The position numbers were made by a program, and so were the translations under genes. The notes below the pieces were generated by a model. It worked only from the letters and a program-made list of their open reading frames with translations, made no database searches and was not told where the DNA came from. A DNA stretch of 64,000 nt from assembly GCF_034930985.1 (NCBI RefSeq), contig NZ_JAYGIM010000001.1:372001-436000 (forward strand), read 5' to 3'. Below, piece by piece: positions 15,640-22,428 of this stretch (position 1 is the first letter of the stretch; every line of letters begins with the position of its first letter). This DNA comes from Arcicella lustrica. GTDB lineage: Bacteria; Bacteroidota; Bacteroidia; Cytophagales; Spirosomataceae.

Positions 15640-16224
15640 TTACTTTCCACCGAAGCCAAAAGTTAAACCTGCATTCACCATAAAGAATTTAGAGGAAGTA
15701 CTAAAATCTGCATTACCCGGCGAACCGTTGTTTGAACCATCTTTATTATCAAAAATAAAGTTATAAGTACCTTCTGCAAAAATTCCCAAATTCCCCACTG
15801 GAATAGCGATACCAAATTTTGGAGCAGCTCCAAATTTAGAGGAAGTTGTTTCAGAATTAACACCCAATACATTGCCTTTTAACGTAGAAGTAAAAACTCC
15901 CGCTTCAGCACCAAGATAAGGACGAACAATTCCTTTTGTTAAATAATATTCAAACATACCCGTAATCGGAACGATAGTATTTGTGAACTGATACCCCGTT
16001 CCATTAAATTCTTCTTTGATTGATTTTACACCTACACCCACAGCAAATTGTTCGCTAACAAATACTTTGGCTTGTAAACCTGCTCCATATAGCCCTTTTG
16101 CATCTTTAGCATCGGGTGCAAAATATGATCCATGAATTCCTAATGAGAATTGTGCAGCAGCTTTCTGAGTTGTAGCAACTAAAGCGGTCGCTAAGATGGC
16201 GAATGTTAAAAATAGCTTTTTCAT
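15640..16224 (-). CDS. Outer-membrane beta-barrel protein (small porin-like family)
   Basis: 194 residues with a Sec signal peptide (MKKLFLTFAILATALVATTQKAAAQ would be cleaved after AAA or AQ). The mature part alternates glycine/aromatic strands (LGIHGSYFAPDAKDA, VGVGVKSI, PYLGAEAGVFTS, FGIAIPVGNLGIFAEGTYNF) and ends GLTFGFGGK, as expected of an eight-stranded outer-membrane barrel. Function is not indicated. It is monocistronic, between a bidirectional terminator and the terminator of the next gene. Confidence 0.82.
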   Translation of the reverse strand: MKKLFLTFAILATALVATTQKAAAQFSLGIHGSYFAPDAKDAKGLYGAGLQAKVFVSEQFAVGVGVKSIKEEFNGTGYQFTNTIVPITGMFEYYLTKGIVRPYLGAEAGVFTSTLKGNVLGVNSETTSSKFGAAPKFGIAIPVGNLGIFAEGTYNFIFDNKDGSNNGSPGNADFSTSSKFFMVNAGLTFGFGGK

Positions 16225-16374
16225 ATTTTAATAATTTTATGAAGAGATAGAATATTCTTCTGTTGTTGTAGAGTAATTAAAAAGATTTGTTCCAGCCTAA
16301 TTTTTACTTTAATGTGTGGTTTTTTTTACACAAATTAATTGATGAGCATAATTTTTATGGAATAGAGGAATAAA

Positions 16375-16409
16375 AAAATGGGGAAAATCAAGCTGATTTT
16401 CCCCATTTT
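16375..16409 (-). terminator. Terminator of the S9 peptidase gene
   Basis: Perfect 16-bp arms (16375-16390 and 16394-16409; core TGGGGAAAATCA) with a 3-nt loop and a T-run on the minus strand, 24 bases after the peptidase stop codon. Confidence 0.9.
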
Positions 16410-16433
16410 CCTGTCAAAAAATTGATTCGTTTT

Positions 16434-18581
16434 CTATTTTACTCCGATATATCTCTCGAAAAATTCATAAATTCTAAGCATTCTATCTATTTTCTGGCGA
16501 ACATTTCCAGTCCTAGAAAGTTCGTGCGTTCCACCTGGCATACGCACGTACTCAACTTCTTTGCCCATAATTTTTAGCGATTTATACATCATTTCAGACT
16601 GTATTACGCCAGTTCTTAAATCATTTTCACCGTGTTTAATCAAAAAAGGAGTTTTGATTTTATCCACATAAGTATAAGGAGATTCTCTTTCCAAAATTGG
16701 TTTGATATTACTTTCCCAAGGATAACCGCCAAAATAATTTGGGGTAAGTCGCCAAGCATTTCCTTCGCCCATGAAAGTAGATAATTCATAAACACCTCTT
16801 TGTGCAAAAGCAGCTTTAAAACGGTGATCGTGCGAAATAATCCAAGCCGTTAAATAACCAGCATAGGAACCGCCCGTGATTACTTGTTTGGAAGTATCAA
16901 CCCAGCTTGCTTTGGCAGCATCGCTTGTTGCAGCTAAAACATCTTCCGTTGGTCCATTTCCCCAATCTTGATAATTTGAAAACTGAAAATCTTTTCCATA
17001 ACCGCCCGAACCTCTTGGGTTGGCATAAACCAAACCATAACCTTGCGAACAAAAGTATTGGAATTCATGCCACATCGATGCTTCGCCTGGTCCCCACATG
17101 GCAGTTGGTCCACCGTGCATATTTAATAGTAAAGGATATTTCTTGCCAGCTTCATAATTGGCAGGTTTCATAATCCAATACTCTACTGATTGTCCTTTAG
17201 AGTTTTTGTAAACTCTTTTTTCAGGAAAGCTCAAGGCTTTATTTTGTAGCCATTCGTCATTATGAGCGCTTAATTTAACAGCATTTTTCATCAATAAATC
17301 TGCTGTATATAATTCAGAAGGGTTTTTTACTTCAGTTTTAGCAAAAACAATGCGTTCTTTAGAAATGTCAAAACTGCTGATTCCTGTATCGTAGTCACTT
17401 AGTTTTTCGATTTTTTTAGTCTGCACATCTAATTTATAAATAGGTACTCCACCATTTGAACTTGCTGTGAAATACACAAATTTACTGTCGTCTGTCCATT
17501 CAAAATTATTAGCAGCTCTGTCGAAAGTAACTATCGTTTTGTTACTTCCATCGGCATTGGCTAAAATGATTTGATTGAAGCCCAACCAATCTGTTTTAGA
17601 CATCGTGGCAATCAACAATTTTCCATCAGGCGATGGCGTAGCACTATTATATGAAATGCCTTTTTCAGCGATAATTTGTTTAATGCCCGAACCGTCAGCA
17701 TTCAATAAAACAATCGAAGCATTCAATTCTCTATCTGGATGTTGTAAACTATCTCTACCACTCGACGCATAGATTTTCTTACTATCAGCTGACCAACTTC
17801 CGCCGTTATACGACCAGAATCCTTTTGTCAATTGTACTGGTTTTGCGCCTTCTTTCGCATCAATCACAAATAAAAGATTAAAGCGAATTTCTGGTTCAGT
17901 CGTAGATTCTCCTTGAAAATTCAAGCGGGTAATTACTTTTGCTTTTTTATCTTCAACATCTTTTTCAAGATATGCTCTGATTTCTTCGATACTTCCATTT
18001 GGATTAGCTTTTACTTTTTTATCAGTTTTCAAGAAATCATTACTTTTAAAACCAGCTTTTTCAATCGACCATGAAGGCAGTTTTTTACTTGGATTGATTA
18101 ATGAATCTTTCAGTAAATCCGAAAAAGTAACATTGGTAGAAAACAAAATCTTACTCCCATCTGGCGACCATTGTGGATTACTCGCTCCGTATTTAAAATC
18201 TGTTAATTGAAATGCTTCACCACCATCTAAAGGCATTAAAAAGATTTGAAATTTACCTTTTACATTTCTTGAAAAAGCAATTTGTTTGCTATCTGCCGAC
18301 CAAGTAGCAGCACCAACGCTTTCAGTACCACGAGTTAATTGTTTTACCGTTTGGAAGTCAGTCAACCATAAATGTGAGCGATAGTCGAAATCTAGTTTAT
18401 CTGTTTCGTTACTTTCGTTAGTTCTTAAAGCATAAATGGCTTTTTTACCATCAGGCGCTATAGATACGCTAGCAACTTGTTTGATTTTGGTCATGTCAGT
18501 AACCAAAATTTTCTCTTTTCCCTTTTGAGAAAAGGCTACTTGTGAGAAGGTTAATACTAAAAGAAGGAGTGTTTTTTTCAT
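16434..18581 (-). CDS. S9 family peptidase (prolyl oligopeptidase / acylaminoacyl-peptidase type), exported
   Basis: 715 residues. A signal peptide (MKKTLLLLVLTFSQVAFS) points to the periplasm. Residues about 30-420 hold WD40-like PD40 repeats (ATWSADSKQIAFSR, PQWSPDGSKILFST) forming a propeller, followed by an alpha/beta-hydrolase domain with Ser572 in GGSYAGYLTAW, Asp654 in HGENDLRTG and His686 in GGTHELSR. The nucleophile elbow reads GGSYAG rather than the usual GGSYGG. It should cleave short peptides, probably for amino-acid scavenging. It has its own -7 box and terminator. Confidence 0.92.
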   Translation of the reverse strand: MKKTLLLLVLTFSQVAFSQKGKEKILVTDMTKIKQVASVSIAPDGKKAIYALRTNESNETDKLDFDYRSHLWLTDFQTVKQLTRGTESVGAATWSADSKQIAFSRNVKGKFQIFLMPLDGGEAFQLTDFKYGASNPQWSPDGSKILFSTNVTFSDLLKDSLINPSKKLPSWSIEKAGFKSNDFLKTDKKVKANPNGSIEEIRAYLEKDVEDKKAKVITRLNFQGESTTEPEIRFNLLFVIDAKEGAKPVQLTKGFWSYNGGSWSADSKKIYASSGRDSLQHPDRELNASIVLLNADGSGIKQIIAEKGISYNSATPSPDGKLLIATMSKTDWLGFNQIILANADGSNKTIVTFDRAANNFEWTDDSKFVYFTASSNGGVPIYKLDVQTKKIEKLSDYDTGISSFDISKERIVFAKTEVKNPSELYTADLLMKNAVKLSAHNDEWLQNKALSFPEKRVYKNSKGQSVEYWIMKPANYEAGKKYPLLLNMHGGPTAMWGPGEASMWHEFQYFCSQGYGLVYANPRGSGGYGKDFQFSNYQDWGNGPTEDVLAATSDAAKASWVDTSKQVITGGSYAGYLTAWIISHDHRFKAAFAQRGVYELSTFMGEGNAWRLTPNYFGGYPWESNIKPILERESPYTYVDKIKTPFLIKHGENDLRTGVIQSEMMYKSLKIMGKEVEYVRMPGGTHELSRTGNVRQKIDRMLRIYEFFERYIGVK

Positions 18582-18607
18582 GATTGATGAAGGATTTTGA
18601 ATTTTAG

Positions 18608-18615
18608 CAAAGCTA
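18608..18615 (-). promoter_or_regulatory. Probable -7 box TAGCTTTG of the S9 peptidase gene
   Basis: Minus-strand match to TAnnTTTG ending 27 bases before the ATG at 18581. No clear -33 TTG at the expected distance, so moderate support only. Confidence 0.4.
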
Positions 18616-18671
18616 ATAAAAAATGGCTAAATTCTTTTCTTCTGTATTTGAGGGCTTTGATTCTCCTCACT

Positions 18672-18791
18672 AGTTCAAGTCTGTGGCTTGGACAGGTGTT
18701 TTATTTCGAAATGACTTTATAAAAGTACAAGTAACGCTTTACTTAACACTTGAACTGGTTTTGTGATGCTTAGACTTTCATAATGTCCAAG
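18672..18791. repeat. Interleaved inverted repeats upstream of the S9 peptidase promoter
   Basis: AGTTCAAGT (18672-18680) pairs with ACTTGAACT (18748-18756), and CTTGGACA (18687-18694) pairs with TGTCCAAG (18784-18791). The two pairs cross rather than nest, so they cannot form one simple hairpin. This may be a decayed dispersed repeat; no gene is visible here. Confidence 0.45.
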
Positions 18792-18892
18792 TGGGAGTAA
18801 CTCATGGCATGACTTCCAATTAATTGGAACTATGATAAAACTAGCAAAGTCATGTTATGAGTAATTTTGCTTGCAAATTGAAAAAATCTATT

Positions 18893-19228
18893 CCGTCCGA
18901 GAAATCTTGTAAGATGGGGAAGAAATTTTCTAATCCGTCCGAGAAATCTTGTAAGATGGGGAAGAAATTTTCTAATCCGTCCGAGAAATCTTGTAAGATG
19001 AGAAAGAAATTTTCTAATCCGTCCGAGAAATCTTGTAAGAAGGGAAAGAAATTTTCTAATCCGTCTGAGAAATCTTGTAAGGTGGGAAAGAAATCTTCTA
19101 ATCCGTCCGAGAAATCTTGTAAGGTGTGAAAGAAATTTTCTAGCCCGCCTGAGAAATCTTACGAGATGGGAAAGAAATGTTCTATTCCGTCCGAGAAATC
19201 TTGCGAAGTGGAAAAGAAAACTTGTAAT
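18893..19228. repeat. Tandem array of eight 42-bp units
   Basis: Units start at 18893, 18935, 18977, 19019, 19061, 19103, 19145 and 19187, each opening CCGTCCGAGAAATCTTG. Units 1-3 are almost identical; units 7-8 have drifted. Each unit holds two small palindromes, ATCTT-GT-AAGAT and AGAAA-T-TTTCT. Read on the plus strand it could encode a 14-residue repeat (PSEKSCKMGKKFSN) from an ATG at 18857, but a stop in unit 6 (TGA at 19127-19129) ends that frame while the units continue. I treat it as a non-coding minisatellite; the coding alternative is weak. Confidence 0.9.
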
Positions 19229-19237
19229 CCATAAAAC

Positions 19238-19274
19238 AAAAGAGGTGTCTCACTTATCGTAAAACACCTCTTTT
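19238..19274 (-). terminator. Terminator of gltA
   Basis: Arms AAAAGAGGTGT (19238-19248) and ACACCTCTTTT (19264-19274) around a 15-nt loop, 21 bases after the gltA stop codon; it follows the 42-bp array directly. Confidence 0.85.
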
Positions 19275-19295
19275 GAATATATCAGTCAAGAAAAA

Positions 19296-20570
19296 TTATT
19301 TTCTATCAGCAAGATCAACATAAGCACGTTCAGTAGCACCAACATAAACTTGACGTGGACGACCGATAGGCTCTTTGTTAGCTTTCATTTCTTTCCATTG
19401 AGCAATCCAACCCGGAAGACGACCAATTGCAAACATTACTGTAAACATATCTGTTGGAATACCTAATGCACGGTAAATGATACCTGAATAGAAGTCAACA
19501 TTTGGATATAATTTACGAGCTACGAAGTATGGGTCGCTCAAAGCAGCCGCTTCTAATTCAGCAGCAATTTTCAATACTGGATCGTTGATTCCCAAAGCAG
19601 ATAATACATCGTCAGCTGCTTTTTTAATGATTCTAGCACGAGGGTCAAAGTTTTTATAAACACGGTGACCAAAGCCCATCAAACGGAAACCAGAATTTTT
19701 ATCTTTCGCCATCGCAATGTACTTAGAAGTATCACCGCCGTCAGCTTTAATAGCTTCCAACATTTCAATTACTTCTTGGTTTGCACCACCGTGAAGCGGT
19801 CCAGAAAGTGCATTGATACCTGCTGAAATCGAAGCATATAAACTAGCATGAGAAGAACCCACTAAACGAACTGTAGAAGTTGAACAGTTTTGTTCGTGGT
19901 CTGCATGAAGAATCAATAATTTATTTAAAGCCGCCGAAACTACAGGGTCAACATTGTAAGGAGCAACTGGCAAAGCAAACATCATGTTCAAGAAGTTTGA
20001 GCAATAATCCAAAGAGTTGTTTGGATAGTTTACTGGATGTCCTTGAGATTTTTTGTAAGACCAAGTAGCCATTGAAGGCATTTTTGCCATTAAACGAATA
20101 ATGTTCAATTCATCAGCACCTGCTTTATCGCCAGTGTAGAAAGCCGACATCGCACAAACCATTGCAGAAAGTACGCCCATTGGGTGTGCATTCACAGGGA
20201 AGCCTTCAAAAATTTTACGCATATCCTCGTTAACGATGGTGTGCATTTTGATTTCGTGCTCAAATGCTGCGTATTGTTCAGTAGTAGGAAGTTCACCGTA
20301 AATTAATAAATAAGCAACTTCCAAGAAAGTAGCTTTTTCAGCTAATTCTTCAATTGAATAACCTCTATAACGAAGAATCCCTAGCTCACCGTCCAAAAAC
20401 GTAATCGCACTTTTAGTAGCTCCAGTGTTTTTATAACCAGAATCAATGGTGATATGACCTGTTTCATCACGGAGTTTGGCAATATCAATTGCTTTTTCAT
20501 CTTCACTTCCTGTGATTACAGGAAATTGATACTTTTTGTCACCTAACGAGAGTTCTGCAAATTCTGACAT
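19296..20570 (-). CDS. gltA: Citrate synthase
   Basis: Condenses acetyl-CoA and oxaloacetate to citrate, the entry of the TCA cycle. 424 residues, typical of the bacterial type II enzyme. The catalytic set is visible: His in HADHEQNCSTSTVRLVGSSH and LSGPLHGGANQEV, His in GFGHRVYKNFDPRA, and Asp in LYPNVDFYSG. The N-terminus (ELSLGDKKYQFPVITGSEDE) matches the family's small beta domain. It is monocistronic with a terminator downstream. It uses the product of Acs encoded 5 kb away, and its substrate oxaloacetate is also that of PEPCK. Confidence 0.97.
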   Translation of the reverse strand: MSEFAELSLGDKKYQFPVITGSEDEKAIDIAKLRDETGHITIDSGYKNTGATKSAITFLDGELGILRYRGYSIEELAEKATFLEVAYLLIYGELPTTEQYAAFEHEIKMHTIVNEDMRKIFEGFPVNAHPMGVLSAMVCAMSAFYTGDKAGADELNIIRLMAKMPSMATWSYKKSQGHPVNYPNNSLDYCSNFLNMMFALPVAPYNVDPVVSAALNKLLILHADHEQNCSTSTVRLVGSSHASLYASISAGINALSGPLHGGANQEVIEMLEAIKADGGDTSKYIAMAKDKNSGFRLMGFGHRVYKNFDPRARIIKKAADDVLSALGINDPVLKIAAELEAAALSDPYFVARKLYPNVDFYSGIIYRALGIPTDMFTVMFAIGRLPGWIAQWKEMKANKEPIGRPRQVYVGATERAYVDLADRK

Positions 20571-20778
20571 AACCTATATTTTATTGGGCTTTATCTTGAA
20601 AAAATATGTTTTTATTTTGTTGATACGAAATTAAATGAAAAATCCTCTTTCTAATGTTTTAGTGGGTTTTTCTTTGCAAAATTTAGATAGTTGTTGAAAA
20701 AGTTCTATTTTTAAATAAGAACCTTATATTCTTGTAATTATCTTGGCGCAAGTTAATCACGAAAATTTAAACCTTTGT

Positions 20779-20786
20779 TACCTTTG
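20779..20786 (+). promoter_or_regulatory. Probable -7 box TACCTTTG of pepT
   Basis: Exact match to TAnnTTTG, 47 bases before the pepT ATG. A -33 TTG at canonical spacing is not evident. The 263-bp spacer 20571-20833 serves the divergent gltA and pepT genes. Confidence 0.4.
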
Positions 20787-20833
20787 TGAATAAATTACCT
20801 GTTTTATTAAACACAGATTTAATCATTGAATAA

Positions 20834-22084
20834 ATGCTAAAGAACTATAAAAATACTTCGACCGAACGCTTCTTGAAATATGTTCAAATCGATACACAAT
20901 CAGATTCAAATTCCAATACACAGCCATCAACCTTAAAACAGAAGGATTTAAGTAAGCTTTTAGTTCAGGAACTTATTCAAATGGGCGTACAAGATGCCCA
21001 TTTAGATGAATTTGGTTATGTATATGCTACCATTCCAAGTAATTCTGAAAAACCTGTACCTGTTATTTGTTTTTGTTCGCATGTGGATACTTCGCCTGAT
21101 TGTTCTGGAGAAGGTGTTAAACCAATTATTCATCAGCATTATCAAGGACAGGATATTGTTTTACCAGATGATAATTCTCAAATTATCAGATTGACAGAGC
21201 ATCCAGATTTAGCACATCAATTTGGTAACGATATTATAACGGCAAGCGGAACTACTTTATTGGGTGCAGATAATAAAGCTGGCGTTGCTGAAATTATGGA
21301 TGCGGCTTATCACTTAGTCAATAATCCTGAAATAAAACACGGAACAATTAAAATACTCTTTACACCAGATGAAGAAATAGGAAGAGGAACGGCAGCGGTA
21401 GATTTAGAAAAATTAGGAGCAGATTTTGGTTATACGATTGATGGAGAAACTTTGGGTTCTTTAGAAGACGAGACTTTCTCGGCAGATGGTGTGAAAATTA
21501 CGATTCATGGAGTAAGTCAGCACCCCGGTTTTGCGAAAGGTAAAATGGAAAGTGCTTTAAAAATTGCGGCTGAAATTGTAGCGAAACTTCCCAAAGAAAC
21601 ACTTTCGCCAGAAACAACAGAAGAAAAAGAAGGATTCATTCATCCAGTAGGGATTTCGGGTATGGTAGAGACAGCTACGATTGAATTTATTATTCGTGAT
21701 TTTTCGGTAGAAAAACTGCATGAGCATGAAGCTGTTTTGAAGACAATTATGGAAGAAGTATTATTGAATTATCCGAATTCAAAAGCTACTTTTGAAGTAC
21801 TTGAACAATACCGAAACATGAAAGAAGTATTGGATAATTACCCAGAAGTAACCGCTTATGCTTTAGAGGCGATTGAAAGAAGTGGAATTGTAGGAAAGCA
21901 AATGAGTATTAGAGGAGGAACGGACGGTTCTAGGCTGTCATTCATGGGTTTACCTTGTCCGAATATCTTTGCAGGCGAACACGCATTTCATGGAAAACAT
22001 GAGTGGGTTTCTGTACAAGACATGGAAAAAGCTACCGAAACTATTGTAAATTTGTGTAAAATTTGGGAAGAGAAAACTCAATAA
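20834..22084 (+). CDS. pepT: Peptidase T (tripeptide aminopeptidase, M20B)
   Basis: Zinc aminopeptidase that removes N-terminal residues from tripeptides in the cytosol. 416 residues, the usual size. Metal and active-site landmarks: CSHVDTSPD (near 76-84), LGADNKAGVAEIMD (near 143-156), TPDEEIGRGTAAVD (near 177-190), DGETLGSLEDETFSAD, and the dimerisation-domain RGGTDGSRLSFMGLPCPN. The last conserved His is in HGKHEWVSVQDM. It is followed after 18 bp by a small gene and then a terminator, so the two are probably cotranscribed. Confidence 0.95.
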   Translation: MLKNYKNTSTERFLKYVQIDTQSDSNSNTQPSTLKQKDLSKLLVQELIQMGVQDAHLDEFGYVYATIPSNSEKPVPVICFCSHVDTSPDCSGEGVKPIIHQHYQGQDIVLPDDNSQIIRLTEHPDLAHQFGNDIITASGTTLLGADNKAGVAEIMDAAYHLVNNPEIKHGTIKILFTPDEEIGRGTAAVDLEKLGADFGYTIDGETLGSLEDETFSADGVKITIHGVSQHPGFAKGKMESALKIAAEIVAKLPKETLSPETTEEKEGFIHPVGISGMVETATIEFIIRDFSVEKLHEHEAVLKTIMEEVLLNYPNSKATFEVLEQYRNMKEVLDNYPEVTAYALEAIERSGIVGKQMSIRGGTDGSRLSFMGLPCPNIFAGEHAFHGKHEWVSVQDMEKATETIVNLCKIWEEKTQ

Positions 22085-22102
22085 CAATTACCGATAAATC
22101 AA

Positions 22103-22270
22103 ATGATTAAGATTAAAAACGAAGCTGAATACGAAAAAGCCTCGGAACGAGCAGACAAACTTTACAATGCCAAAAAAGGCTCGTCGGATTACAACGAATT
22201 ACAAGCATTATTAAAAGCCCTAAAAGCTTATGAAGATGATTTTGTAAAGATGTTGAAAGATGAGTATTAA
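22103..22270 (+). CDS. 55-residue protein resembling the N-terminal segment of HigA-type antitoxins
   Basis: ATG at 22103, stop TAA at 22268-22270, starting 18 bases after pepT. The protein begins MIKIKNEAEYEKASERADKL, continues through KGSSDYNELQALLKALKAYE and ends DEY. This pattern (IK.E.EYE.A..R...L, then a helix ending AYE) matches the N-terminal helical segment preceding the HTH domain in HigA-like antitoxins. The HTH is absent and no toxin gene is adjacent. It may be a stand-alone helical protein or the remnant of a lost toxin-antitoxin pair. The reading frame is intact and a strong terminator follows at once, which supports it being a real gene. Confidence 0.75.
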   Translation: MIKIKNEAEYEKASERADKLYNAKKGSSDYNELQALLKALKAYEDDFVKMLKDEY

Positions 22271-22282
22271 AAGGAAGTAAAG

Positions 22283-22322
22283 AAAAAACGGCTATTTTCT
22301 ATGATGAGAATAGCCGTTTTTT
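22283..22322 (+). terminator. Terminator of the pepT unit
   Basis: Perfect 14-bp arms AAAAAACGGCTATT (22283-22296) and complement (22309-22322) with a 12-nt loop and T-run, 12 bases after the 55-residue gene. Confidence 0.9.
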
Positions 22323-22376
22323 TGTTTTAATTAACCATCTTTTCAATCTTCGTGAAACAGAACCAATAGATTTTGG

Positions 22377-22384
22377 TATTTTTG
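22377..22384 (+). promoter_or_regulatory. Possible -7 box TATTTTTG of polA
   Basis: Exact match to TAnnTTTG, 44 bases before the polA ATG. No clear -33 element, and the T-rich context makes a chance match possible. Confidence 0.35.
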
Positions 22385-22428
22385 AGGAAATCTTGCCTTT
22401 TTAGGCATACACTCTTCGTTACAATCAG

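Noticed and set aside
18857..19129. Protein of 14-residue repeats (PSEKSCKMGKKFSN)
   Set aside because: The frame stops in unit 6 while the DNA repeat continues for two more units; the period in DNA, not the peptide, is what is kept.
18893..19228. CRISPR array
   Set aside because: Units are contiguous 42-mers without variable spacers, and no cas gene is in the window.
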